64,000 bases of DNA, from the NCBI GenBank assembly GCA_003265685.1, contig QJOU01000001.1, forward strand, positions 62,001 to 126,000, written 5' to 3'. How positions within the stretch are numbered: the first letter of the stretch is position 1; the number at the start of each line of letters is the position of its first letter. Shown one piece after another: positions 29,861 to 38,430 of this stretch. Under the pieces are notes generated by a model that saw only the letters and a list, made by a program, of their open reading frames with translations, did not search any database and was not told where the DNA came from. This DNA is from Piscinibacter caeni. Lineage in GTDB: Bacteria; Pseudomonadota; Gammaproteobacteria; Burkholderiales; Burkholderiaceae_C. Both the position numbers and the translations under genes were made by a program.

Positions 29861-31507
29861 GAAGATCACGAAGTCGGACAGCGCGACCGTCGTGCCGGCG
29901 GTCAGGGTCGCGAAGCGGATCGCCGCGCCGGCGCCGGTGCCGTCGGCGTCGAAGTACAGCGCACCGGTGGCCTGGTTGTAGACGATGCGGTCGCTGGCGT
30001 CGGCCGCCGCGCTGCCGATGTGAAACGCCGTGGCGGCCAGCGTCCCGGGCGCGCCGATGCCGGCGAACACCGCGTCGTCGAGCTGGAAGCGGTCGTCGGC
30101 GGAGACGAAGCCCACGATGCGGTCGACGTTGGTCGTGGCGTTCAGCGGGGTCGTGAAGCGGAAGCTGTCCAGGCCGGCGCCGCCGTTCAGCGTGTCGTTG
30201 CCGGCGCCGCCGTTCAGCACGTCGTTCCCGCCGGCGCCGCTCAGCACGTCGTTGCCGCGGGCCCCCGACAGCAGGTTCGCACCGGCGTTGCCGGTGATCT
30301 GGTTGGCCTGGTCGTTGCCGGTGCCGTTGATCGCGCCGCTGCCGGTCAGCACCAGGTTCTCCTGGTAGTCGCCCAGCACGCGCCCGACGCCGCTGCGCAC
30401 GGTGTCGATGCCGCCGCCGGCAAGCTCGATCACCACGTCCCCGGCCCCGTCCACGTAGTAGGTGTCGCCGCCCGCGCCACCGTCCAGGGTGTCCGCGCCG
30501 CCGGCGCCGCGCAGCGTGTTGGCGGCGCCGTTGCCGGCGATGTGGTTGGCCAGGCCGTTGCCGCTGCCGTCGATGGCGGCGCCGCCGGTGAGCACCAGGT
30601 TCTCCTGGTCGGCGCCCAGCACGCGCGTGACGCTGCTGCGCACGGTGTCCACGCCGCCGCCGGCGGCCTCGACGACCACGTCGCCCGCGTTGTCCACCAC
30701 ATAAGTGTCGTTGCCGGCGCCACCGGTCAGCGTGTCGGCGCCGGCGGCACCGCTCAGCACGTTGGCCGCGCCGTTGCCGGTGATCCGGTTGGCCAGGTCG
30801 TTGCCGGTGCCGTTGATCGCGCCGCCGCCGGTCAGCACGAGGTTCTCCTGGAAGTCGCCCAGCACCCGGCCGACGCTGCTGCGCACGGTGTCGACGCCCG
30901 CGCCGGCGAGTTCGGTCACGATGTCGCCGCTGCTGCCCACCACGTAGGTGTCGTTGCCCGTGCCGCCGACCAGGACGTCGTTGCCGTCGCCGCCGTCGAG
31001 CAGGTCGTCGCCGCTGCCGCCGTAGAGCAGGTCGCTGCCACCGTTGCCGCGCATCGTGTCGTTGCCGGCGAAGCCGTTCGCGGCGTCCGACTCGCCCGAC
31101 AGGTTGAACGTGTCGGCGCCGGCGAGCACGCTCTCGAAAGCCGCCTGGTCGTCGGAGGTCGTCGGCGTGATCGAGGCGTTGTAGACCCCCACCGCGCTGT
31201 ACGCGAAGCCCTCGACCGCATAGGCCTGCACGTAGCTTCCGCCGCTGAGCACCTGGCTGATGAAGCCGGTCACCGTGCCGCCGGTGACGTCGCCATTGTT
31301 GTTGACGGTGACGTTGGTGCCGCCCCACAGCGCGTAGGTCGGCAGCAGGTCCGTGTAGGCGATCCGGAGCACGTCCTGGTACACGTAGCCTTGGGGGCTC
31401 CTGAAGTTGGCGTTGTCGAAGAACTGGATCGAACTCGCGCTCGACACCATGTCGTACAGGTTGATCGTGCGCAGATCGGTCGAGCGGTTGGCGGTGATGG
31501 TGGCCAT
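29858..31507 (-). CDS. RTX calcium-binding repeat protein, larger paralog
   Basis: A 549-residue, acidic, Gly/Asp-rich protein. Residues 1-130 form a non-repetitive N-terminal domain (SPQGYVYQDVLR, VEGFAYSAVGVYNASI). Residues 145-190 hold GGxGxDxLx nonapeptides (GGSGDDLLDGGDGNDVL). Residues 186-428 are three 81-residue units, each with DTVRSxVxRVLG, ENLVLTG, NGTGN.LAN.ITGN. The C-terminus (448-549) is serralysin-like, ending in the hydrophobic LSDFVIF typical of type I secretion signals. There is no Sec signal and no T1SS genes are nearby. Enzymatic activity is not evident. The gene has a GAGGGA ribosome site and a paralog at 32992-34161. Confidence 0.88.
   Translation of the reverse strand: MATITANRSTDLRTINLYDMVSSASSIQFFDNANFRSPQGYVYQDVLRIAYTDLLPTYALWGGTNVTVNNNGDVTGGTVTGFISQVLSGGSYVQAYAVEGFAYSAVGVYNASITPTTSDDQAAFESVLAGADTFNLSGESDAANGFAGNDTMRGNGGSDLLYGGSGDDLLDGGDGNDVLVGGTGNDTYVVGSSGDIVTELAGAGVDTVRSSVGRVLGDFQENLVLTGGGAINGTGNDLANRITGNGAANVLSGAAGADTLTGGAGNDTYVVDNAGDVVVEAAGGGVDTVRSSVTRVLGADQENLVLTGGAAIDGSGNGLANHIAGNGAANTLRGAGGADTLDGGAGGDTYYVDGAGDVVIELAGGGIDTVRSGVGRVLGDYQENLVLTGSGAINGTGNDQANQITGNAGANLLSGARGNDVLSGAGGNDVLNGGAGNDTLNGGAGLDSFRFTTPLNATTNVDRIVGFVSADDRFQLDDAVFAGIGAPGTLAATAFHIGSAAADASDRIVYNQATGALYFDADGTGAGAAIRFATLTAGTTVALSDFVIF
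30224..30952 (-). repeat. three tandem 243-bp repeats inside the RTX gene
   Basis: Units start at residues 186, 267 and 348 (DTYVVGSSGD, DTYVVDNAGD, DTYYVDGAGD), exactly 81 residues (243 bp) apart. Protein and DNA are highly alike between units, so recombination or slippage could change unit number in frame. The paralog at 32992-34161 has a single unit. Confidence 0.85.
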
Positions 31508-31574
31508 GGCGTCCCTCGTCGTCGGCCGGTTCACCCACCCGTGGTCCGCGGCGGCCTCCGGCCGCGCGGGTACT

Positions 31575-32192
31575 TCAGCGGCCGGCCAGGCCTGCCGCCG
31601 CGCCGTCGATCGCCGCCTTCAGCTCCGCGTAGCTGTTGGTCACCGGGAACTGCGGGAAACGCTCGACGATGGACGCCGGCGGGTGGATGAAGAAACCGGC
31701 GTGCGCTGCCGACAGCATGCCCGTGTCGTTGTACGAATCGCCAGCGGCGATCACCTGGAAGTTGAGCAGGCGCAAGGCATTGACGGCGTGGCGCTTCTGG
31801 TCGGCCATGCGCAGCACGTGGCGCGTCACGAAGCCGGCGTCGTCCACCTCGAGCTTGTGGCACAGCAGCGTCGGCCAGCCGAGCTGGCGCATCAGCGGCT
31901 GGGCGAACTCGTAGAAGGTGTCCGACAGGATCAGCACCTGGTAGCGGCTGCGCAGGTCGTCCAGGAAGTCGCGCGCGCCTTCCATCGGGCCCATGCCGGC
32001 GATCACGTCCTGGATGTCGGCCAGCTTCAGGCCGTTGCGCTTCAGCGTGTCGATGCGAAAGCGCATCAGCTTGTCGTAGTCGGGCTCGTCGCGCGTGGTG
32101 CGCGAGAGCTCGGGGATGCCGCTGCGCCGGGAGAACTCGATCCAGATCTCGGGCACGAGCACGCCTTCGAGGTCGAGGCAGATCATTTGCAT
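31575..32192 (-). CDS. thrH: ThrH phosphoserine phosphatase / homoserine phosphotransferase
   Basis: A 205-residue HAD-superfamily enzyme. Motif I is LDLEGVLVPE with the nucleophile D7 and the Glu in place of the usual second Asp, characteristic of ThrH rather than SerB. Motif II is ILSDTFYEF and motif III/IV is AAGDSYNDTGML. In Pseudomonas ThrH dephosphorylates phosphoserine and can transfer the phosphate to homoserine. It lies between the two RTX genes, in a pair divergent with rlmB (67 bp apart). The start ATG has an AGCTGCC upstream but no strong ribosome site. Confidence 0.92.
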   Translation of the reverse strand: MQMICLDLEGVLVPEIWIEFSRRSGIPELSRTTRDEPDYDKLMRFRIDTLKRNGLKLADIQDVIAGMGPMEGARDFLDDLRSRYQVLILSDTFYEFAQPLMRQLGWPTLLCHKLEVDDAGFVTRHVLRMADQKRHAVNALRLLNFQVIAAGDSYNDTGMLSAAHAGFFIHPPASIVERFPQFPVTNSYAELKAAIDGAAAGLAGR

Positions 32193-32259
32193 GGGGGCAG
32201 CTCCGGGCGCAGGCAGTCAAAGGCGGCGCGCATCGTACCCGATGGCCTACTATGCCACG

Positions 32260-32991
32260 ATGAGCGCCAAGACCCTGTTCGGATTCCACGCGGTGACGGT
32301 GCGCCTGAAGACGGCGCCGCAGTCGGTGATCGAGGTGCATGTCGACGCCGCGCGGCGCGACCAGCGCATGCGCCAGTTCGTCGAGCGCGCCAAGGAGGCC
32401 GGTGCCAAGGTGATCGAGAGCGACGACGAGCGCCTGCGCCAGCTGTGCGGCAGCCCGCGCCACCAGGGCGTGGTGGCGCGTGTGCAGGCGCTCGCGCAGA
32501 CCCATTCGCTGGACGACCGGCTCGACGCCGTCGCGGGCGACCCGCTGCTGCTGGTGCTCGACGGCGTGACCGACCCGCACAACCTGGGCGCCTGCCTGCG
32601 CGTGGCCGACGGGGCCGGCGCGCACGCGCTGGTCGCGCCCAAGGACCATGCGGTCGGCCTGAACGCGACGGTCGCCAAGGTCGCCAGCGGCGCGGCCGAG
32701 ACGGTGCCGTACTTCATGGTGACGAACCTGGCGCGCACGCTGGGCGAGCTGAAGGAACGGGGCATCCGCGTGGTCGGCACCAGCGACGGCGCGGCGCAGT
32801 CGCTGTTCGAGGCCGATCTGACCGGTCCGCTCGCGCTGGTGCTCGGCGCCGAGGGCGCGGGCATGCGCCAGCTGACCGCGAAGACCTGCGACCTGCTGGT
32901 GCGCCTGCCGATGAAGGGTGCGGTGGAGAGCCTGAACGTCTCGGTCGCCGCCGGCATCTGCCTGTACGAGGCGCTGCGCCAGCGCGGCTGA
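32260..32991 (+). CDS. rlmB: 23S rRNA (guanosine2251-2'-O)-methyltransferase
   Basis: RlmB methylates G2251 in the peptidyl-transferase P-loop. The 243-residue SpoU-family protein starts MSAKTLFGFHAVTVRL and has the substrate-binding N-terminal domain, then the three SpoU motifs: DGVTDPHNLGACLR, LVLGAEGAGMRQLT and LPMKGAVESLNVSVAAGI. ATG 32260 is preferred to ATG 32242, which would prepend six poorly conserved residues. Its stop abuts the convergent RTX paralog stop in TGATCA. In many Burkholderiales rlmB follows rnr; here it does not. Confidence 0.95.
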   Translation: MSAKTLFGFHAVTVRLKTAPQSVIEVHVDAARRDQRMRQFVERAKEAGAKVIESDDERLRQLCGSPRHQGVVARVQALAQTHSLDDRLDAVAGDPLLLVLDGVTDPHNLGACLRVADGAGAHALVAPKDHAVGLNATVAKVASGAAETVPYFMVTNLARTLGELKERGIRVVGTSDGAAQSLFEADLTGPLALVLGAEGAGMRQLTAKTCDLLVRLPMKGAVESLNVSVAAGICLYEALRQRG

Positions 32992-34161
32992 TCAGATCAC
33001 CAGGAAGTCGCCCGCGACGAGCGTCGTGCCCGGCGCCAGCGTGGCGAAGCGGATCGCCGCGCCGGCGCCGCTGCCATCGGCATCGAAGTAGAGCGCGCCG
33101 CCGGCCGCGTCGTAGACGATGCGGTCGTTGGCATCGCCGGCGGCCGTGCCGAGCCGGAACGCGCCGGCGGCCAGCGCCCCGGGCGCGCCGATGCCGGCGA
33201 AGGCCGCGTCGTCGAGCGCGAAGCGGTCGCTGCCCGAGACGAAGCCGGTGACCGTGTCGAGGTTGGTCGTCGCGTTCGGGGTGGTCGTGAAGCGGTAGAG
33301 GTCGAGGCCGGAGCCGCCGATCAGGGTGTCGTTGCCGGCGCCGCCGTTCAGCGTGTCGTTGCCGACGCCGCCGGACAGGCGGTCGTTGCCGCTGCCGCCG
33401 GCCAGCAAGTTGGCGCCCGCGTTGCCGGTGATCTGATTGGCCAGCGTGTTGCCGCTGCCGTTGATCGAGGTGCTGCCAGTCAGCACCAGGTTCTCCAGGT
33501 TGGCGCCCAGCGTGCGCGTGGTGCTGCTGCGCACGGTGTCGACGCCGCCGCCGGCGGCTTCGACGATCACGTCCGCCGCCGTGTTGACCACGAAAGTGTC
33601 GTTGCCGCTGCCGCCCACCAGCCGGTCGATGCCGAGGCCGCCGTCGAGCACGTCGTTGCCCGACTGCCCGTACAGCGTGTCGTTGCCGGCGTTGCCACGC
33701 ATGGTGTCGTTGCCGGTCCAGGCCCAGATGTTGTCGGCGCCGGGCGAGAGGTCGAAGGTGTCGGCGCCTGCGAACATGCCGCGCACGAACGCGAGGTCGT
33801 CGTCCGCGGTCGCGCTGATCATGGCGTTGTAGAAGGTCACCGCGCTCAGCGAGAAGCCCTCGACGGAGAACTGCGGCACATGCGTGCTGCCGTTGAACTC
33901 GGTGCCGAAGAACCCCTTCAGGGTGCCGCCGCTGATGGCCCGCGTGGTGGGGTTGTAGACGATGCCGCTGCCCAGCCAGTGGTCGTTCCACGCCGGCTCG
34001 GCGCCGAGGTTCAGGCGCAGTTCGTCCTCGTAGGTGTTGCCCTGCGGGCTGAGCACGTTGGTGTTGTTGCCGAACGTGATCGTGTTGACCGGGTTCAGCC
34101 AGTCGTCGTCGGCGTCGATCGTCGTGACCACGAGGGCCGTGTAGGCGGTGATGCGGGCCAT
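32992..34161 (-). CDS. RTX calcium-binding repeat protein, smaller paralog
   Basis: A 389-residue paralog of the RTX protein at 29858-31507. Its N-terminal domain (1-130) shares NxxxLSPQGNTYEDELRL, VEGFSLSAVTFYNAMI and the FAGADTFDLSPG junction. RTX nonapeptides occupy about 150-190 and 252-288. Only one 81-residue unit is present (about 188-255). The C-terminal 100 residues (YRFTTTPNATTN to GDFLVI) match the larger paralog nearly position for position. It has a strong GAGGAGG ribosome site. Probable calcium-dependent folding after type I secretion; no transporter is close by. Confidence 0.88.
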   Translation of the reverse strand: MARITAYTALVVTTIDADDDWLNPVNTITFGNNTNVLSPQGNTYEDELRLNLGAEPAWNDHWLGSGIVYNPTTRAISGGTLKGFFGTEFNGSTHVPQFSVEGFSLSAVTFYNAMISATADDDLAFVRGMFAGADTFDLSPGADNIWAWTGNDTMRGNAGNDTLYGQSGNDVLDGGLGIDRLVGGSGNDTFVVNTAADVIVEAAGGGVDTVRSSTTRTLGANLENLVLTGSTSINGSGNTLANQITGNAGANLLAGGSGNDRLSGGVGNDTLNGGAGNDTLIGGSGLDLYRFTTTPNATTNLDTVTGFVSGSDRFALDDAAFAGIGAPGALAAGAFRLGTAAGDANDRIVYDAAGGALYFDADGSGAGAAIRFATLAPGTTLVAGDFLVI

Positions 34162-34217
34162 GTCTCCTCCTCGCTCGGTGCCTGCGCGCATACTCCTCCC
34201 GAGCCGAGCTGAACGCA

Positions 34218-34976
34218 ATGCCCAGTTCTCTCCCCACAGCGATGGACGACAGTGCAGTGGCCGAGTTGCGCGAACGCCTGGCGCAAGCCGCCTCGGTCTG
34301 CGTGCTGAGCGGCGCCGGCATGTCGGCCGAGAGCGGCATCCCGACCTTCCGCGACGCGCTCACCGGGTTGTGGTCGCGTTTCGACCCGGCGCGCCTGGCC
34401 AGCGTCGAGGGCTTCCGCGCCGACCCCGCGCTGGTATGGGACTGGTACGCCGAGCGCCGCGCCGGCGTGCGCGCTGCGCAGCCGAACGCCGGCCACCACG
34501 CGCTGGCCGCGTTCGCGCGGCGCCGCCCGGGTGTGCTGACGCTCGTGACGCAGAACGTCGACGACCTGCACCAGCGCGCCGGCAACCGCGACACCCTGCG
34601 CCTGCACGGCGACATCCTGCAGGACCGCTGGCTCGAGCCCTGCGGCATGGCCTGCGATCCGGCCGCGGCGTCGCCCGGGCGCCCGCCGCGCTGCGCCGCC
34701 TGCGGCGGCCTGGTCCGTCCCGGCGTCGTGTGGTTCGGCGAGAGCCTGCCGCCCGCCGCACTGCAGCATGCCGAGCATGCGGCGCGCCGCTGCGAGGTGA
34801 TGCTGGTGGTCGGCACCTCCGGCGCGGTGTGGCCGGCGGCCGGCCTCGCCGCCGCCGCGCGGCGCGCCGGCGCCTTCGTGGCGATCGTCAACCCGCAGCC
34901 CAGCGAGATCGACGACGAGGCCCATGCCTGCCTGCGCGGCACCGCGGCCACGCTGCTGCCGAAGCTTCTCGCCTGA
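34218..34976 (+). CDS. cobB: NAD-dependent protein deacylase, sirtuin class III
   Basis: A 252-residue sirtuin that removes acyl groups from lysines using NAD+. It shows [15 protein letters not shown] (NAD binding), [12 protein letters not shown], catalytic H130 in LHGDI, four zinc Cys (EPCGMAC...CAACGG) and a C-terminal [11 protein letters not shown]. The Y77-x-x-R80 pair in WDWYAERR is the class III signature linked to desuccinylase/demalonylase activity. ATG 34242 is an alternative start. The gene is divergent from the RTX paralog with 56 bp between and is followed by upp. Confidence 0.93.
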   Translation: MPSSLPTAMDDSAVAELRERLAQAASVCVLSGAGMSAESGIPTFRDALTGLWSRFDPARLASVEGFRADPALVWDWYAERRAGVRAAQPNAGHHALAAFARRRPGVLTLVTQNVDDLHQRAGNRDTLRLHGDILQDRWLEPCGMACDPAAASPGRPPRCAACGGLVRPGVVWFGESLPPAALQHAEHAARRCEVMLVVGTSGAVWPAAGLAAAARRAGAFVAIVNPQPSEIDDEAHACLRGTAATLLPKLLA

Positions 34977-35013
34977 CTACACTGGCGGCGAACCCACTGC
35001 CAAGCCTGCTGCC

Positions 35014-35640
35014 ATGCCCGTCATCGACGTCCGCCATCCCCTCGTCAAGCACAAGGTCGGCCTGCTGCGCGAGGACGACATCTCGACCAAGAAATTCCGC
35101 GAGCTGACCCACGAGCTGGCGCGACTGCTGGCCTACGAGGCCACCGCCGACTTCCCGCTCGAGCCGGCCACGGTGCAATGCTGGAGCGGGCCGACCGAGG
35201 TGCAGCGCATCGCCGGCCGCAAGGTGACCGTGGTGCCCATCCTGCGCGCCGGGCTGGGCATGCTCGACGGCGTGCTCGACATGGTGCCCAACGCCAAGGT
35301 CAGCGTGGTCGGCCTGTCGCGCAACCACGAGACGCTGCAGCCCGAGCACTACTTCGAGAAGTTCGTCGGCCACCTCGACGAGCGCACCGCGCTGATCGTC
35401 GACCCGATGCTGGCCACCGCCGGCTCGATGATCGCGACCATCGACCTGCTCAAGCGCCGCGGCTGCAAGGACGTGCGCGCGCTGGTGCTGGTGGCCGCGC
35501 CCGAGGGCATCGCGGCGCTCGAGAAGGCGCACCCGGACGTGCGCTGCTGGACGGCGGCCGTCGACAGCCACCTCAACGAGGTCGGCTACATCATCCCCGG
35601 CCTGGGCGACGCGGGGGACAAGATCTTCGGCACGAAGTGA
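35014..35640 (+). CDS. upp: uracil phosphoribosyltransferase
   Basis: Upp salvages uracil to UMP with PRPP. The 208-residue protein shows [13 protein letters not shown], the PRPP loop [18 protein letters not shown] and a C-terminal [15 protein letters not shown], all diagnostic. Length equals the E. coli enzyme. A TACACT -10-like hexamer at 34979-34984 lies upstream, overlapping the end of the sirtuin gene, so it may have its own promoter. Confidence 0.98.
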   Translation: MPVIDVRHPLVKHKVGLLREDDISTKKFRELTHELARLLAYEATADFPLEPATVQCWSGPTEVQRIAGRKVTVVPILRAGLGMLDGVLDMVPNAKVSVVGLSRNHETLQPEHYFEKFVGHLDERTALIVDPMLATAGSMIATIDLLKRRGCKDVRALVLVAAPEGIAALEKAHPDVRCWTAAVDSHLNEVGYIIPGLGDAGDKIFGTK

Positions 35641-35747
35641 CAAACGGGCGGTGCCGGTTGACCGCTGTCACCACCTGCTTGCCATTCTTTACAGGACCGG
35701 CCCGGATCCGACTTGCCGCTGACATGCGCAGGGCTTAAGGTCTTCGG

Positions 35748-36224
35748 ATGCGAATCGAAGACAAGCTTCTTCCGGCCGGCGACGGGCGCAAGCCCTTCCG
35801 GCTCTGGATGACCGGCAGTCTGGCGGTCGTGATGGCCTCCCTGTGCACCGGCCGCGGTGTGCTCGACGACGAGCGCCTCGCCTCCACCATGCGCGTGGTG
35901 CGCCACAGTCCCTTCGGCGTCACCGAGACGGTGCTGCGCATCGAGCAGGCGGCGCGTCAGCGCGGCCAGGAGGTGCTGGCCAAGATCGGCTCCAGCGAGC
36001 TGGTGCTGGTGCTGGCCTCGTCGGTGGGCGGCACGCCGGTGCTGATGACGGCGCCCGACGCGGTGCCCGACGTGCCGCTGACCGTGCAGGTGCGGCGCAA
36101 TGCCGACGGCGGGGCGGACGTGCTGATGGCCCGCGTCGGAGACGCCGGCCTCGCCGCGCTGCCCGACACCGTGGCCGCCGAGCTGCTCGCGCTGCCCGGC
36201 CTGCTGGACCGGGCGCTGAGCTGA
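35748..36224 (+). CDS. DUF302-like protein, possibly membrane-anchored
   Basis: A 158-residue protein. A hydrophobic stretch at about 18-34 (FRLWMTGSLAVVMASLCTG) could be a signal anchor, though it is weak. The rest matches the DUF302 pattern: VRHSPFGVTETVLRIEQAARQRG, then VLAKIGSSELVLVL, an open-faced sheet sometimes found in stress proteins. A TTGCCG / 17 bp / TAAGGT pair at 35713-35741 ends just before the ATG, hinting at a leaderless message. Function unknown. Its end is 6 bp from the convergent chromate transporter stop. Confidence 0.65.
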   Translation: MRIEDKLLPAGDGRKPFRLWMTGSLAVVMASLCTGRGVLDDERLASTMRVVRHSPFGVTETVLRIEQAARQRGQEVLAKIGSSELVLVLASSVGGTPVLMTAPDAVPDVPLTVQVRRNADGGADVLMARVGDAGLAALPDTVAAELLALPGLLDRALS

Positions 36225-36230
36225 CGGACC

Positions 36231-36776
36231 CTAGACCAGCCCGAGCGCGCCGGCCGCAGCGCCCACGCCCACCAGCCACATCGGGCTGAGCTTGCTGCGG
36301 CTCATCACGACGATCGTCAGCGCCACCAGGGCCAGCGCGCCCCAGCGTCCGGCCGGTGCGCGCACGTAGGGCTCGGCCAGCACCCAGCCGGTGGCCAGCA
36401 GCAGGCCGATGGTCAGCGGCGCCATGCCGGTGGTGAAGGCGCGCACCGCCAGGCTCTCGCGCCGCGCCGCCGCCCAGCGCGTGGCGTAGAGCGTCAGCAG
36501 CAGCGGCGGCACCAGCGTGCCGGTGAGCGTGGCCAGCAGGCCGGGCACGCCGGCGACGTTCCAGCCGATCACCGCGACGAACAGCACGTTGGGCCCCGGG
36601 GCCGCCTGGGCGATGGCGATCGAGGCGCTGAACTGGGCGTCGCTGATCCAGCCGTGTTCGGCGACCACGTAACGCTGCATGTCCGAGGCGGTGGTGATCG
36701 CGCCGCCCACCGCCAGCAGGCTGAGCAGCGCGAAGTGGCCGGCCAGGCCGAGCAACTCCCAGGGCGTGAGGCTCAT
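36231..36776 (-). CDS. chromate transporter, ChrA half-size subunit (second)
   Basis: A 181-residue membrane protein with five to six helices. It has the CHR half-domain pattern: GGAITTASDMQRYVV near the N-terminus and the QAAPGPNVLFVAVIGW motif (the APGPN core is the family signature). Two half-size CHR proteins act together in place of full-length ChrA; family members export chromate by proton exchange. The ATG overlaps the upstream half's stop by 4 bp (ATGA). Substrate is inferred from family only. Confidence 0.88.
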   Translation of the reverse strand: MSLTPWELLGLAGHFALLSLLAVGGAITTASDMQRYVVAEHGWISDAQFSASIAIAQAAPGPNVLFVAVIGWNVAGVPGLLATLTGTLVPPLLLTLYATRWAAARRESLAVRAFTTGMAPLTIGLLLATGWVLAEPYVRAPAGRWGALALVALTIVVMSRSKLSPMWLVGVGAAAGALGLV

Positions 36777-37339
36777 CGTGTCAGCCGCCAGGCCGCCAGC
36801 GCCACCGCGGCCGCGCCGACGCCGGCGATCACCGCCACCAGCGGCAGGCGCAGCCAGGCCAGGGCTGCGAAGGTGGCAGCCGCCACGGCTGCGCACGACA
36901 GCGGGCCGAGCCGGTTGGCCTTCAGCCCGCCGGCCAGCTTCACCGCCGTGGCCACCACCAGCCCGGCGGCCACGCAGCCCATGCCGCGCAGCGCGCCGGC
37001 CACCGCGGGCCAGGCGGCGAATCGCTCGTAGACCAGCGTCAGCGCCATCACGATGGCCAGCGGCACCAGCGTCAACCCGGCCAGCGCGGCCAGCGCGCCG
37101 CGCCAGCCGAAGCAGCGGTCGCCGAACATCAGGCAGACGTTGACGATGTTCGGCCCCGGCAGCACCTGGCCGACCGCGAGCAGCTCGAGGAACTGCTCGC
37201 GGCTCAGCCAGCGGCGCCGCTCGACCAGCTCGACCTGCGCCACCGCGAGCACCCCGCCGAAGCCCTGCAGCGCGAGCCGGTTGAAGGCGAGGAACAGCTC
37301 GGCCGGCGAGCGCGGCGCCGCCACCGAGGACTCGCTCAT
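36773..37339 (-). CDS. chromate transporter, ChrA half-size subunit (first)
   Basis: A 188-residue partner of the next gene. It has LALQGFGGVLAVAQVELVERRRWLS (about 22-46), the N-terminal CHR signature, then VGQVLPGPNIVNVCLMFGDR with the LPGPN core, and four to five helices. Both its ends overlap neighbours by ATGA: its start with the 2-hydroxyacid dehydrogenase stop, its stop with the second ChrA half. The three are a translationally coupled operon. The short acidic-neutral N-terminus is cytoplasmic. Confidence 0.88.
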   Translation of the reverse strand: MSESSVAAPRSPAELFLAFNRLALQGFGGVLAVAQVELVERRRWLSREQFLELLAVGQVLPGPNIVNVCLMFGDRCFGWRGALAALAGLTLVPLAIVMALTLVYERFAAWPAVAGALRGMGCVAAGLVVATAVKLAGGLKANRLGPLSCAAVAAATFAALAWLRLPLVAVIAGVGAAAVALAAWRLTR

Positions 37340-38343
37340 CGGATCACGCGCAGCGCATCCGGGTTGACGATGCCGGTCGGGTTCTGGTTGATGAAGTTGA
37401 TGACGTTCTCGAACGCGGCGCGGAAGTACAGCTCGTAGCTGTCCTGCTCGACGTAGCCGATGTGCGGCGTGCACACCGCGTTCTCCAGGCGCAGCAGCGG
37501 GTGGCCCTGCAGGATGGGCTCGCTCTCGAACACGTCGACCGCGGCCATGCCGGGCCGGCCGCGGTTCAGCGCCGAGACCAGCGCGCCTTCCTCGATCAGC
37601 TCGGCGCGCGAGGTGTTGACCAGCAGCGCGGTCGGCTTCATGCGCGTCAGCGCGTCGAGCGTCACGATGCCGCGCGTGGCGTCGTTCAGGCGCAGGTGCA
37701 GCGACAGCACGTCGGCCTGCTCGAAGAAGCTCTCGCAGCTCTCGGCCGCCTCGTGGCCGTCGGAGGCGGCGCGCAGGCGCGAGGCCTCGCTGCCCCACAC
37801 CAGCACGCGCATGCCGAACGCGCGCCCGTAGCCGGCGACGAGCTGGCCGATCTTGCCGTAGCCCCACAGGCCGAGCGTGCGGCCCTTGAGCACCAGTCCC
37901 AGGCCGAAGTTCGGCGGCATCGAGGCCGCCTTCAGGCCCGACTGCTGCCAGGCGCCGTGCTTCAGGTTGCCGATGTACTGCGGCAGGCGCCGCATCGCCG
38001 CCATGATCAGCGCCCAGGTCAGCTCGGCCGGCGCGACCGGCGAGCCCGTGCCCTCGGCCACCGCGATGCCCAGCCGGGTGCAGGTCTCGAGGTCGATGTG
38101 CGAGCCGACGCGGCCGGTCTGCGAGATCAGCTTCAGCTTGGGAAGCTTCTCGAGCAGCTGCTTCGGGAACTGGGTGCGCTCGCGGATCAGCACCAGCACA
38201 TCGGCATCGCGCAGCCGCACCGAGAGCTGGCCGATGCCCTTCACCGTGTTGGTGAAGACCTTCGCGTTCAGCGGTTCCAGCAAGGCGGCGCACTTCAGCT
38301 TGCGCACCGCGTCCTGGTAGTCGTCGAGGATGATGATGTTCAC
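37336..38343 (-). CDS. D-2-hydroxyacid dehydrogenase family oxidoreductase
   Basis: A 335-residue NAD(P)-dependent enzyme. The catalytic trio is visible: Arg in VNTSRAELI, Glu in FESEPI, His in CTPHIGY. The Rossmann motif is LWGYGKIGQLVAGYGRAFGMRV with GxGxxG replaced by GYGKIG. Members reduce 2-ketoacids or oxidise phosphoglycerate or formate; the substrate is not clear. The start is GTG at 38343, divergent from the DUF1993 gene with 87 bp between. It heads an ATGA-linked set with two chromate transporter genes, a partnership whose logic is not obvious. Confidence 0.88.
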   Translation of the reverse strand: MNIIILDDYQDAVRKLKCAALLEPLNAKVFTNTVKGIGQLSVRLRDADVLVLIRERTQFPKQLLEKLPKLKLISQTGRVGSHIDLETCTRLGIAVAEGTGSPVAPAELTWALIMAAMRRLPQYIGNLKHGAWQQSGLKAASMPPNFGLGLVLKGRTLGLWGYGKIGQLVAGYGRAFGMRVLVWGSEASRLRAASDGHEAAESCESFFEQADVLSLHLRLNDATRGIVTLDALTRMKPTALLVNTSRAELIEEGALVSALNRGRPGMAAVDVFESEPILQGHPLLRLENAVCTPHIGYVEQDSYELYFRAAFENVINFINQNPTGIVNPDALRVIR

Positions 38344-38430
38344 GGCGACCCCGATTGTGCACGCCCGTCGCAGCCTCGCTACGATCGCCGCCTGCCTGTA
38401 CCACCACCACCCCACCAGGAGGAGAAGACG

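Noticed and set aside
30224-30952. CRISPR-like repeat spacing
   Set aside because: The periodicity is 243 bp and lies in frame inside an RTX gene; units are coding repeats, not direct repeats with unique spacers.
31407-33251. A 614-codon plus-strand open frame over the thrH region
   Set aside because: It runs antisense to thrH and in the wrong frame through rlmB; both of those are clear family members.
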